A stretch of 64,000 nucleotides of DNA from Desulfolinea sp050305405 (GCA_050305405.1 JBNLFG010000006.1:1-64000), one strand, 5' to 3'; positions 41,665 through 49,528 are shown, counted from the first letter of the stretch. Program-made: numbers and translations. The notes: generated from the letters alone by a model not told the origin.

Positions 41665-43350
41665 TTATTCAATCGCTAAAATGAGCTGATAATGCGGTTG
41701 TCCGCCATCCTGCATTTCGACTTCTTGATCGGGATATTTCTCCTGGACAACATCCGCCACGCGGTTGGCTTCTGAACGGGAGTAGTCAGCGCCAACGAAC
41801 ATGGTAATCAACTCATAGTCTTCCACATCCGCTTTTTCGAGCAGACTCAGGGTGGCTTCTTCGACAGAGGAGGCTGCCAAAACCAGCTTGCCATCGAGCA
41901 GAGCGATGACTTGACCGGTCTCAACATTGACTCCATCAATCTCAACGGTGCGCGTGGCTGTGGTGATTTCACCGGTACGCACGTCCCCGATACTTGTTTC
42001 CATTTTCTTGGCAACTGCTTCCAACTCCCCTTCGGGGTTATGCATCAGCATCGCCGCCAAGCCTTGCGGCACAGTGCGGCTGGGCACAACGTAGACCTCT
42101 TTCACGGTCACTTCTTTGGCGGCTTGGGCCGCAAGAATAATATTCTTGTTATTCGGTAGGATGATGACCTTATCGGTGGGAAGATTCTCGAAAGCAGCCA
42201 AAAGCTCCTGCGTGCTGGGATTCATCGTCTGCCCGCCTTCGACGATAGCAGCCACGCCCAAACTGGCGAAGATGCGTGAGATGCCAGGCCCCGGTGAAAC
42301 GGTAACAATCGCAATCTCGCCCGGATCAATATTGGTCAGTTCAAGGCGGTCATAGTCAGATTTTTGGTTGAGTTCATCCATCTGGGCGAGCAGGTTTTCC
42401 ATCGCCACGTTGGTGATGGTGCCCAAGCCCATGATGTAATCAATCGGCAAATAGCGGTTTTCGAGCGGAACATGGATGTGCATACGGTACATCCCGTCGC
42501 CCTCGCCAACCTGAATGGAGGTGCCCATCTCTTCGAGGGCATCGTAGAAGGGGCGTAATGCCAGTTCGTTTTCGGGATAGAAATCGACGACCACTTCCCA
42601 GTCCTGTCCTTCTTCAACGGCACCCATCGCTTCTTCCATTTCGAGGGCAGCCATCGGCTGAATCATGATCGTAGGTGTATCAAGCGGCTCGCCGTAGATA
42701 TAGCGCAGCATCCCTTCGAGAATGAAGTAGAGGCCTTTGCCGCCAGAATCGACAACCCCTGCCTGTTTGAGCACCGGTAAAAGTTCAGGGGTGTGTTCAA
42801 CGGATACATCTGCCGCTGCAAGTATGATCTCTAGCATTTCGATCGGATCTTCGGTCTTTTCGAGGGCAGCTTCTGCTGCGATCGCCATATCTTTGCTTAC
42901 GGTCAGGATCGTCCCTTCAACGGGGCGGACAACCCCTTTGTAGGCGGTATCTCTGGCATCGGCAAATGCCCGGGCCATATTTGCAGCAGTTAGGACCTCA
43001 GCACCTTCCAGTCCACGAGCGATGCCGCGCCAAATTTGCGAAAGGATCACGCCGGAGTTGCCACGTGCGCCCATCAACGCGCCCTGTGAAACGGCAGCAG
43101 CCATATCCCCAACTTTATGGTGACCGAGGTCTTTGATCTCATCATATGCGGATTGCATTGTCAGCACCATATTGGTACCTGTATCCCCATCGGGGACGGG
43201 GAAGACGTTTAACGCATTCACGGACTGTTGGTTGGTGCGTAACCAGGTTAAACCGGCTTCGACCAGTCTTTTGTAGGCTTGCCCATCAAAAGGCATTTTT
43301 TGCATTTCTGCAACTCTTTGTGCGCGAGCCGCTGTTACTTCTTCACTCAT
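41665..43350 (-). CDS. fakA: Fatty acid kinase FakA / DAK domain protein
   Basis: 561 residues, standard for YloV/FakA. The DhaL-type ATP-binding domain is at the N terminus: NVFPVPDGDTGTNM (Asp residues bind Mg2+) near residue 47, GARGNSGVILSQ near 95. A middle domain and a C-terminal EDD-type domain (NIDPGEIAIVTVSPGPG, ILPNNKNI, VPSRTVPQGLAA) follow. It phosphorylates a fatty acid held by a DegV/FakB protein. It lies 140 bases after the asp23 gene, in the conserved yloU-yloV order, with a nested inverted repeat in the gap. Weak ribosome binding site CGGGAG. Confidence 0.93.
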   Translation of the reverse strand: MSEEVTAARAQRVAEMQKMPFDGQAYKRLVEAGLTWLRTNQQSVNALNVFPVPDGDTGTNMVLTMQSAYDEIKDLGHHKVGDMAAAVSQGALMGARGNSGVILSQIWRGIARGLEGAEVLTAANMARAFADARDTAYKGVVRPVEGTILTVSKDMAIAAEAALEKTEDPIEMLEIILAAADVSVEHTPELLPVLKQAGVVDSGGKGLYFILEGMLRYIYGEPLDTPTIMIQPMAALEMEEAMGAVEEGQDWEVVVDFYPENELALRPFYDALEEMGTSIQVGEGDGMYRMHIHVPLENRYLPIDYIMGLGTITNVAMENLLAQMDELNQKSDYDRLELTNIDPGEIAIVTVSPGPGISRIFASLGVAAIVEGGQTMNPSTQELLAAFENLPTDKVIILPNNKNIILAAQAAKEVTVKEVYVVPSRTVPQGLAAMLMHNPEGELEAVAKKMETSIGDVRTGEITTATRTVEIDGVNVETGQVIALLDGKLVLAASSVEEATLSLLEKADVEDYELITMFVGADYSRSEANRVADVVQEKYPDQEVEMQDGGQPHYQLILAIE

Positions 43351-43387
43351 AAAAACTCCCGAAAATAAAATAATTGCGATTTTCCCA

Positions 43388-43482
43388 GACCCGAAAGGTT
43401 TTTCTGTGGTGCTGGGTGAAAAAGGTGGCTAAAAAATAGCGATGCCTTTTTGAAAAGGCATCGTTTAGAAACCTTTCGGGTC
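43388..43482 (-). promoter_or_regulatory. Nested inverted repeats between asp23 and fakA
   Basis: Outer arms GACCCGAAAGGTTT (43388-43401) and AAACCTTTCGGGTC (43469-43482) match perfectly over 14 bases and enclose an inner hairpin CGATGCCTTTT/AAAGGCATCG (43440-43463), which on the minus strand is followed by CTATTTTTT. The inner part looks like a terminator, the outer part like a mobile palindromic repeat or an attenuator. Confidence 0.55.
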
Positions 43483-43490
43483 TCTTTTAA

Positions 43491-43847
43491 CTAATCATCG
43501 TCATTAACGCGCAAGCCCGCTACATGCACATCAATGCTATTCACCTTTAAGCCTAATGCTTTTTCAACATTAAAGCGGACGGTGTTGGCAACACTGGTTG
43601 CCACCGAAGTAATACGCGTACCGTATTGAACGATTACATAAATATCGATGTCGATCTTGTTGCCGTCATAATGAACGGAAACACCGCGATTGGGATCGCG
43701 TGTGATCGTCTGCGCCAAACCGGCGGCCACATTTTTCGCAGCCAGGCCTACAACGCCGTAGGAACGCAGGGTGGCGTGATATGCAATTGTGGCGACTGCA
43801 TCTGGTGAAACATGAATGCTGCCCAATGAAGTTTGTTCTTCGCTCAT
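43491..43847 (-). CDS. Asp23/Gls24 family protein (YloU-like)
   Basis: 118 residues. The family pattern is complete: GSIHVSPDAVATIAYHATLRSYGVVGLAAK, then DIDIYVIVQYGTRITSVATSVANTVRFNVEKALGL and a VNSIDVHVAGLR end. Asp23 proteins are abundant small proteins in the envelope stress network of Firmicutes; in many genomes the gene is upstream of fakA, as here. AAAGGA is 6 bases before the start. It is divergent from rpmB, whose promoter starts about 35 bases away. Confidence 0.93.
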   Translation of the reverse strand: MSEEQTSLGSIHVSPDAVATIAYHATLRSYGVVGLAAKNVAAGLAQTITRDPNRGVSVHYDGNKIDIDIYVIVQYGTRITSVATSVANTVRFNVEKALGLKVNSIDVHVAGLRVNDDD

Positions 43848-43882
43848 AGTTATTCCTTTACTCTATGTATTAACCAATTCTC

Positions 43883-43911
43883 TTGTAGAAGGATACGATT
43901 TATGGTAGAAT
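43883..43911 (+). promoter_or_regulatory. Promoter of rpmB
   Basis: TTGTAG (43883-43888) and TAGAAT (43906-43911) with a 17-base spacer. Transcription should start near 43918. Confidence 0.7.
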
Positions 43912-43918
43912 GCCTCGC

Positions 43919-43937
43919 TTTGGGCAGGAAGCCCAAA
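43919..43937 (+). promoter_or_regulatory. Hairpin at the 5' end of the rpmB mRNA
   Basis: TTTGGGC pairs with GCCCAAA around AGGAA, right at the expected transcript start. It may stabilise the mRNA or bind a protein. Confidence 0.4.
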
Positions 43938-43975
43938 ATCAGGTATTATCTGCTCATGTGAAAGGATTTCTAAAG

Positions 43976-44158
43976 ATGGCTGTATGCGCTCACTGCAATA
44001 AGAAAACGACTTTTGGTAATAATCGCTCCTTCTCCATGAAGGCGACCAAACGAACCTTTAAACCAAACCTGCAAAAGGTTACGCTGTACGAAAACGGGAA
44101 AAAGGTTAAGAAAGTCCTCTGCGCCAAGTGTATCAAAACTTTGGCAAAAACTGCTTAA
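43976..44158 (+). CDS. rpmB: 50S ribosomal protein bL28
   Basis: 60 residues, the short form of bL28. It starts MAVCAHCNKKTTFGNNRSFS and has a second Cys pair in VLCAKCIKTL, so two CxxC motifs could bind zinc (a zinc-type bL28). The rest, KRTFKPNLQKVTLYENGK, is the normal family core. ATG 43976 is preceded by GAAAGGA; the longer frame from 43910 starts at the promoter and is not the protein. It is a single-gene unit with its own promoter and terminator, divergent from asp23. Confidence 0.94.
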   Translation: MAVCAHCNKKTTFGNNRSFSMKATKRTFKPNLQKVTLYENGKKVKKVLCAKCIKTLAKTA

Positions 44159-44185
44159 GTTATACGTTTTAACTTTTCTGCAAAG

Positions 44186-44215
44186 ATCACGGCACATGCC
44201 GTGATTTTTTGTTTT
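44186..44215 (+). terminator. Terminator of rpmB
   Basis: ATCACGGC (44186-44193) and GCCGTGAT (44198-44205) around ACAT, followed by TTTTTGTTTT. Confidence 0.88.
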
Positions 44216-44283
44216 AAAGTTCTCTGAATGCTTTCGCTGAATTTCAATCCAGCGAATTGATAAAGATCGATGATTGAAAATAC

Positions 44284-44952
44284 TTAATCAAGAATAGCGG
44301 ATCGTAGCGCTTGCACGCCCGCCGCAATCCCTTGTGGATGATTAAAGACTGCGCTTCCGGCGACGAAAGCATCCGCGCCCGCGCGCTGGACTTTTGGCAG
44401 GGTCTGCTCCGAGATGCCGCCATCCACCTCCAGCCAGGCGGGCGAGTTAATTGCATCCAGCATCGAGCGGATTTCCCTTATCTTGGCAAGCTGCGACTCG
44501 ATAAACTTCTGTCCGCCAAAGCCGGGATTGACCGTCATCACGAGCACCAAGTCTACCATGTGAATGATCTCCTTCAAGACCACCGCTGGCGTGGACGGGT
44601 TCAATACCACTCCGGGCTTCACGCCGAGATCGTTGATCTGCTGAATCGTACGGTGCAAATGCGGACAAGTCTCCACATGCACAGTCAGCCGAGATGCGCC
44701 AGCCTTGGCAAAGGCTTCGAGCATATTCTCAGGCGTCTCAATCATCAGATGTACATCCAATGGCAGGGAGGTCGCCGCGCGGCAGGCTTTGATGACCAAC
44801 GGGCCAATGGTGATATTCGGGACAAATTGTCCGTCCATCACATCGCAATGGATCCAGTCTGCACCGGCTTCTTCGCAGGCAGCAATATCCGCGCCGAGGG
44901 TACGGAAGTCGGCGGAAAGGATCGAGGGGGCAATTACGGGTGTGTTAGGCAT
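44284..44952 (-). CDS. rpe: Ribulose-phosphate 3-epimerase
   Basis: 222 residues, standard length, TIM barrel. It interconverts ribulose 5-phosphate and xylulose 5-phosphate in the pentose phosphate pathway. Diagnostic segments: APSILSADF, WIHCDVMDGQFVPNITIGP (metal-binding His/Asp), DVHLMIETPE, MTVNPGFGGQKF, and LEVDGGI with the catalytic Asp. It lies downstream of the protein kinase gene in the same direction, as in Firmicutes where prkC and rpe are neighbours. No clear ribosome binding site. Confidence 0.96.
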   Translation of the reverse strand: MPNTPVIAPSILSADFRTLGADIAACEEAGADWIHCDVMDGQFVPNITIGPLVIKACRAATSLPLDVHLMIETPENMLEAFAKAGASRLTVHVETCPHLHRTIQQINDLGVKPGVVLNPSTPAVVLKEIIHMVDLVLVMTVNPGFGGQKFIESQLAKIREIRSMLDAINSPAWLEVDGGISEQTLPKVQRAGADAFVAGSAVFNHPQGIAAGVQALRSAILD

Positions 44953-45071
44953 AGGATTAAAAGGAAAACGATTTTTTATGATTCCGCGAGAAGCATGCTT
45001 TTGCGACGAAGCGGTCTCACGATTTATAAGATGGCTTCGTCAGGCTAACGCCCTCCTCACAAAGTCGGTTT

Positions 45072-46253
45072 TTAACGTGGCGGATTATAGATGAAGTAAA
45101 CCCACATCCAAAAAGGGATAAGACCGCCTGCCATCAGCAGAGCCAGTAATCCCAGCCCGACGGAGCCCCAGTCGATGTTGACGGGTTCGTGCTGCACGGG
45201 CGTGGGGGGCGGTGTCGGGGTGTAGCCTTGAGAGTATTGTTGCGTTGGTGGGGCGTAATTCTGCGTTGGGACGGGCGGGGGTGTCGGAGTCCGCTCGACG
45301 ACGGCGGGCTGCTGATAAGCGGAAGCAGGTTCCGGGGCTGGGATGTAGCTCTGCGGAGGGGGGCTTTGTAGCACCTGGGAAATGGGACGAGATATGGGCA
45401 CGGAAACCGCCTGAGATGACGGGTCCGCTTCGCGCATTCCGAAATTCTCCAGCACACGTCCTAATTGATCGGCGGTGCGGTAGCGGCGCGCGGGCTCTTT
45501 CGCCAATACTTTGGCGACGATCTGTTCAAGGGCGGGAGAGATGCCGGGTACATATTCGCTCAAGGGCACGGGGATTTGGGTCAGGTGCAGGCGAGCGAGT
45601 TCTTCGGGGGTCTTGGCAAGGAAGGGCAGCGTGCCGGTCAGCAATTCGTAGAGAATGATGCCGAGCGAGTAAACATCCGAGGCGGGCGAGGGCGCTGCAC
45701 CAGTCGCCTGTTCAGGCGAGAAGTATTGCGGCGAACCCCAGACTACGTCGCTGTATTCGTCATGTTTGATGCTCGAGAGCGCACGCGCGATCCCGAAATC
45801 GGTCACCTTCAGGCGTTTGTCGTGGGTGACGAGCATGTTGTGCGGCTTGACATCGCAATGTACCAACCCGGCACGGTGAGCGTAGCCAATGCCCGCGCAA
45901 GCCTGTGTCATCAGATGGATGGTATCGCGCACAGAGACACGCCCACGTCTGCGGATGAGGGTCTTCATATCCGAGCCGGGGATGTATTCCATGACGATAA
46001 AGAGTTTGCCGACATCGTAGCCGAAGTCGTGGACGGTGACAATATTCGGGTGCGAAAGGTTTGCCGCAGCACGTGCCTCCTGCCGGAAACGCTCGCGGAA
46101 CTCGTCGTTGTCCGAGTAGTCGTCACGTAGGAGTTTGATCGCCACATCACGCTCGAGCATTTTGTCGCGCGCGCGGTAGACGGTCGCCATCCCGCCGTCG
46201 CCCTGACGTTCGAGAAGTTGATATCGGTCGTTAAGTAATTTGCCTTGTACCAT
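45072..46253 (-). CDS. Serine/threonine protein kinase, C-terminal membrane helix
   Basis: 393 residues from ATG 46253. Kinase domain at about 8-270: glycine loop QGDGGMATVY, DVAIKLL (ATP-binding Lys), VHCDVKPHNMLV as catalytic loop, DFGIARA, and GSPQYFSPEQA. The catalytic loop has HCD instead of HRD, so it is a non-RD type kinase. After it comes a Pro/Gln/Ser-rich linker of about 90 residues and one hydrophobic segment near the end (LGLLALLMAGGLIPFWMWVYFI). There are no PASTA repeats, unlike Firmicutes PrkC. A TATAAT box ends 9 bases before the start. A longer frame (from 46292) starts upstream of the promoter and is not used. Confidence 0.92.
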   Translation of the reverse strand: MVQGKLLNDRYQLLERQGDGGMATVYRARDKMLERDVAIKLLRDDYSDNDEFRERFRQEARAAANLSHPNIVTVHDFGYDVGKLFIVMEYIPGSDMKTLIRRRGRVSVRDTIHLMTQACAGIGYAHRAGLVHCDVKPHNMLVTHDKRLKVTDFGIARALSSIKHDEYSDVVWGSPQYFSPEQATGAAPSPASDVYSLGIILYELLTGTLPFLAKTPEELARLHLTQIPVPLSEYVPGISPALEQIVAKVLAKEPARRYRTADQLGRVLENFGMREADPSSQAVSVPISRPISQVLQSPPPQSYIPAPEPASAYQQPAVVERTPTPPPVPTQNYAPPTQQYSQGYTPTPPPTPVQHEPVNIDWGSVGLGLLALLMAGGLIPFWMWVYFIYNPPR

Positions 46254-46262
46254 CGTAGCTGA

Positions 46263-46268
46263 ATTATA
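46263..46268 (-). promoter_or_regulatory. -10 box of the kinase gene
   Basis: On the minus strand TATAAT, then 9 bases, then ATG. No ribosome binding site; a leader of two to three bases or none is expected. Confidence 0.5.
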
Positions 46269-46338
46269 ACGTAGATGAGACCTGCATTGCACTTCTTGCT
46301 TCTTCTAAAATCTTACTTCTAAAGTCTAACCTCTACAG

Positions 46339-46344
46339 TATAAT
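46339..46344 (+). promoter_or_regulatory. -10 box of coaBC (leaderless)
   Basis: TATAAT is followed by TCTGCC and the ATG at 46351, so the transcript should start at the ATG. The kinase promoter points the other way, 71 bases away. Confidence 0.6.
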
Positions 46345-46350
46345 TCTGCC

Positions 46351-47568
46351 ATGTCTGTACTTACTGGAAAAAATATCCTGCTCGGTGTGACGGGATCGAT
46401 TGCCGCCTACAAGGCTGCTGATCTCGCCTCGAAGCTGACACAAGCCGAAGCGCGCGTGGACATTATCTTGACGCGTGCTGCCGAAGAGTTTATTCCCCCG
46501 ATCACCTTCCAATCACTAACCGGTCGAAAAGCATTTACCGATACCGATCTTTGGGGCGGCGAAGCGCATATCCTGCACGTTGGGCTTGGGCACGCTGCCG
46601 ATTTACTCGTCATCGCACCTTGCACTGCGAATACGCTTGCGAAGCTCGCTCACGGACAATCAAATGATCTGCTCAGCATCACGGCGTTGGCAGCGCAGTG
46701 CCCGATCATGGTTGCGCCCGCAATGGATGTGGGCATGTACGAACATCCTGCCACGCAGGAGAATGTGCGCATTCTGCGCGAACGCGGTGTCTATATCGCT
46801 GGGCCTGCCGAGGGACGCATGGCGTCTGGTCTTGTTGGGCGTGGACGGATGCTGGAGCCTGCCGAGTTGCTTGGGCATATCCGCGTAGTTGTGGGACGTC
46901 AAACGGGCAAGCTGGTTGGTAGGAAAATTGTCGTCACCGCTGGCGGGACGCAGGAGGCAATTGACCCTGTCCGCTTCATTACGAATCGTTCATCGGGGAA
47001 ACAGGGCTACGCCGTTGCACAAGCCGCGCTGGACGCAGGGGCGGATGTGACTCTCATTACGACACCGACGGCGTTGACCGTGCCTGTCGGAGCAAACCCC
47101 GTCGCAGTGCACAGTGCACAGGAGATGCTCGAAGCTGTGCTGGCCGAATCGGTGGGTGCGGATGCGCTTATCATGGCGGCGGCGGTGGCGGATTTTCGTC
47201 CGGCAAATGTGGCGGGAAACAAGCTCAAAAAACGGGACGGGATTCCGCAGATCATGCTTGAAGCGGCACCGGATATTTTGAGTACGGTGGCAAGCCTAAA
47301 GTCGGGAGTGAATCGTCCGCACCTTGTGGTAGGATTCGCCGCAGAAAGCCGCGATCTTTTGGCGAACGCATCCGAGAAAATGCTATCCAAAAAATTGGAT
47401 ATGATCGTGGCAAATGACATCTCAGCGACGGATGCTGGTTTTGATGTAGAAGAAAATCGTGTGACATTGCTTACGCCAGATGGTCAACAGGAAAAGCTAT
47501 CATTACGCAGTAAATTTGCTGTGTCTGAAAAAATTATTGTTAAACTTGCAGGGTTGTTGGAGAAATAA
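46351..47568 (+). CDS. coaBC: Bifunctional CoaBC, active-site variant
   Basis: 405 residues. It joins cysteine to 4'-phosphopantothenate (CoaB, C-terminal half) and decarboxylates the product (CoaC, N-terminal flavoprotein half). Flavoprotein landmarks GVTGSIAAYKAADL and VIAPCTANTLAKLA are present, and His76 is at the place of the E. coli catalytic His75. But PAMD (Asp126) replaces the PxMN Asn, and ASG (Ser159) replaces the Cys158 in the ACG segment. The CoaB half is normal: VTAGGTQEAIDPVRFITNRSSGKQG and KLKKRDG. So activity of the decarboxylase must use a variant centre. The phosphoesterase gene starts directly at its stop. Confidence 0.9.
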   Translation: MSVLTGKNILLGVTGSIAAYKAADLASKLTQAEARVDIILTRAAEEFIPPITFQSLTGRKAFTDTDLWGGEAHILHVGLGHAADLLVIAPCTANTLAKLAHGQSNDLLSITALAAQCPIMVAPAMDVGMYEHPATQENVRILRERGVYIAGPAEGRMASGLVGRGRMLEPAELLGHIRVVVGRQTGKLVGRKIVVTAGGTQEAIDPVRFITNRSSGKQGYAVAQAALDAGADVTLITTPTALTVPVGANPVAVHSAQEMLEAVLAESVGADALIMAAAVADFRPANVAGNKLKKRDGIPQIMLEAAPDILSTVASLKSGVNRPHLVVGFAAESRDLLANASEKMLSKKLDMIVANDISATDAGFDVEENRVTLLTPDGQQEKLSLRSKFAVSEKIIVKLAGLLEK

Positions 47569-48303
47569 ATGCGCGCATTGGTAATATCTGATATTCATGC
47601 GAATTACTCGGCTCTCGAAGCGGTACTTGAAGATGCCAGGGGTGAGTTCGATGCAGTTTGGTGCCTCGGCGACGTGGTCGGGTATGGGCCTGATCCGAAT
47701 GCTTGTGTGGAGTTGTTGAGTGAACAGCCCAATCTGCTTTGCGTTTTGGGCAATCATGATGTTGCCGCGTTGGGACGGATGCCGCTCGAATCGTTTAACG
47801 GGGATGCGCGTCGCTCGTTGATTTGGCAGGAGCGTGTTCTTTCTGCGGATAGTATGGCCTTTTTGGAAACATTGCCGCAGGAGACACAAGGAAGCGAACA
47901 TGTGACGCTGGTGCACGGTAGTCCGCGTGATCCGGTTTGGGAATATATCTTGAATACGCTGGCAGCACGTTTGAATTTTGAAGCTTTTTCTACGGATTTT
48001 TGCTTTGTTGGACATACACACGTGCAGAGCATGTTCCGTCTGGATCAGAAAAAGGATCGTGTAATGCTGGATATTCCGCGCATGGGGCAGGCTATTGAGC
48101 TGAGTGGACGGGCGATCTTGAATCCCGGCTCGGTCGGGCAACCCCGTGACCGTGACCCGCGGGCAGCGTATGCGCTTTTCGACACCGAAGCGCTGACATG
48201 GGAACCGCAGCGAGTCGAATATGATATTGAAGCGGTGCAGGCACGCATTCGCGAGTCCAAGTTGCCGGAGAAACATGCGCTGAGATTGGCAGAAGGTTGG
48301 TAG
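47569..48303 (+). CDS. Metallophosphoesterase (YfcE/diadenosine tetraphosphatase-like)
   Basis: 244 residues, calcineurin-like fold of the Metallophos_2 type. Metal ligands in order: DIHANYSALEAVL, CLGDVVGYGPDPN, GNHDVAAL, VHGSPRD, GHTHVQS, and the closing LNPGSVGQPRDRDPRAAYAL. The GYGP motif is typical of a large subgroup whose substrate is not settled. It begins right after the coaBC stop (TAAATG) with GGAG inside coaBC as ribosome binding site. A terminator follows. Confidence 0.93.
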   Translation: MRALVISDIHANYSALEAVLEDARGEFDAVWCLGDVVGYGPDPNACVELLSEQPNLLCVLGNHDVAALGRMPLESFNGDARRSLIWQERVLSADSMAFLETLPQETQGSEHVTLVHGSPRDPVWEYILNTLAARLNFEAFSTDFCFVGHTHVQSMFRLDQKKDRVMLDIPRMGQAIELSGRAILNPGSVGQPRDRDPRAAYALFDTEALTWEPQRVEYDIEAVQARIRESKLPEKHALRLAEGW

Positions 48304-48310
48304 AAATTTC

Positions 48311-48342
48311 AATCCCCCGACAAGTTGTTGGGGGATTTTTGT
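48311..48342 (+). terminator. Terminator of the coaBC operon
   Basis: AATCCCCC (48311-48318) pairs with GGGGGATT (48330-48337), followed by TTTG, 8 bases after the phosphoesterase stop. Confidence 0.82.
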
Positions 48343-48447
48343 ATCTGTGAAAACCCGTTGGAACTTTTTTGCATCAAAGGGCGTCTTTGTTGTACACTGA
48401 GAAGAGAGATGTAATTCATTTACATCGTCTAAAAAAGGAGAAAAATC

Positions 48448-49392
48448 ATGAAACGCTATTGGATTGTTCTTATTGCTGTACTCGTACTGCTCACCAGTTG
48501 CGGAAGCGCGCCGCAAAGTCTAAGTACCGCTGATTACGCTATGGAAGAAAGCTTTGCCGCCGGCGCGCCGATGGAAATGGAAGCCTACGCCGAACCTATG
48601 ATGGATGATATGGATGGAAATGCCGTACGTTCTACATCATCTGGTGTAGAGCCAGCTCAACAAGAACGTCTGGTGATCAAGAACGCCGACTTGAGCATCA
48701 CCGTGGATGACCCCGAAGAGATCATGAACAAAATCGCCTATCTGGCAGACTCGCTTGGCGGGCATGTCATCTCATCCAACACCTACCAGACCTATGCCAA
48801 TAACGGTGTCCGTATCCCCGAAGGGACAATTACCATCCGCGTGCCATCCGAAAAACTGACTGATGCCCTCGAGCGTATCAAAGAGGATGCTGCCGAAGTC
48901 GAGAACGAAAATGTTTCGGGTGAAGATGTTACAGATCAATACGTTGATCTCCAGTCGCGGCTTAAGGCGAAAAAAGCTGCGGAGGAGAAGCTGCTTGAGA
49001 TCATGAACCAAGCCGAAACCACGGAAGATACGCTTAACGTCTATGCTCAATTGCAAGTCATCCAGAGCGACATCGAAGTTCTCACCGGGCAGATCAACTA
49101 TTACGAACGTTCTGCTGCGATGTCCTCGATCACCGTGCGCGTTATCGCCACCGAGAAAGCCCAGCCCATCGAGATCGGTGGTTGGAAACTTGGCGACACC
49201 GCCAGCGAAGCCGTCCAGGATCTGATCGATTACATGCAAGGTTTTGTCCAATTCCTGCTGCGTTTTATCATCTTCATCCTGCCGGTGCTCATCACGCTTG
49301 CACTGCCCTTCTATCTCGTTTTCATCGGTGTGCGCGCACTGGTGCGCCGCAGCCGTGCAAAGAAAGCTGCCAAAGCCCAAGAAGAAAAGTAA
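48448..49392 (+). CDS. DUF4349 lipoprotein
   Basis: 314 residues. Signal peptide MKRYWIVLIAVLVLL with lipobox LTSC, a Met/Glu-rich spacer, then the DUF4349 core: RLVIKNADLSITVDDPEEIMNKI, GTITIRVPSEKLTDALERI, VTDQYVDLQSRLKAKKAAEEKLLEIM and ELQ-like coiled part, ending in a membrane helix (about 265-290) and a short basic cytoplasmic tail. So both ends are membrane-attached, with a coiled-coil loop outside. Function unknown; it may sense or organise the envelope. AAAGGAG precedes the start. Confidence 0.9.
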   Translation: MKRYWIVLIAVLVLLTSCGSAPQSLSTADYAMEESFAAGAPMEMEAYAEPMMDDMDGNAVRSTSSGVEPAQQERLVIKNADLSITVDDPEEIMNKIAYLADSLGGHVISSNTYQTYANNGVRIPEGTITIRVPSEKLTDALERIKEDAAEVENENVSGEDVTDQYVDLQSRLKAKKAAEEKLLEIMNQAETTEDTLNVYAQLQVIQSDIEVLTGQINYYERSAAMSSITVRVIATEKAQPIEIGGWKLGDTASEAVQDLIDYMQGFVQFLLRFIIFILPVLITLALPFYLVFIGVRALVRRSRAKKAAKAQEEK

Positions 49393-49433
49393 TTCCAGTC
49401 TCTGAGCGAAGAGAAGTGCGGCTCTTGTGAACC

Positions 49434-49462
49434 CGTCCTTCGACTGCGCTCCGCTCAGGAAC
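49434..49462. repeat. TTCGACTGCGCTCCGCTCAGGA-type element
   Basis: CGTCCTTCGACTGCGCTCC and GCTCAGGAA are the core of a short element often seen between genes in this type of genome. A degenerate copy in the other direction (GAGCGAAGTGCAGTTGAA) is at about 23893. Confidence 0.45.
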
Positions 49463-49469
49463 TTATCAA

Positions 49470-49507
49470 AAAGAGGAAAGAGGCCCAAACTTCTTTCCTC
49501 TTTCTGC
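49470..49507 (+). terminator. Terminator after the DUF4349 gene
   Basis: AAAGAGGAAAGA pairs with TCTTTCCTCTTT (49492-49503), followed by CTGCTTTT. It lies just before the rsmG promoter. Confidence 0.7.
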
Positions 49508-49515
49508 TTTTGTTA

Positions 49516-49521
49516 TATAAT
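49516..49521 (+). promoter_or_regulatory. -10 box of rsmG (leaderless)
   Basis: TATAAT is followed by CCTCGCC and ATG. No Shine-Dalgarno sequence lies between, so the mRNA should begin at or near the ATG. Confidence 0.6.
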
Positions 49522-49528
49522 CCTCGCC

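Noticed and set aside
47503..48516. Minus-strand frame of 337 residues over the phosphoesterase gene
   Set aside because: Antisense to a gene with all metal-binding motifs; no initiation signal.
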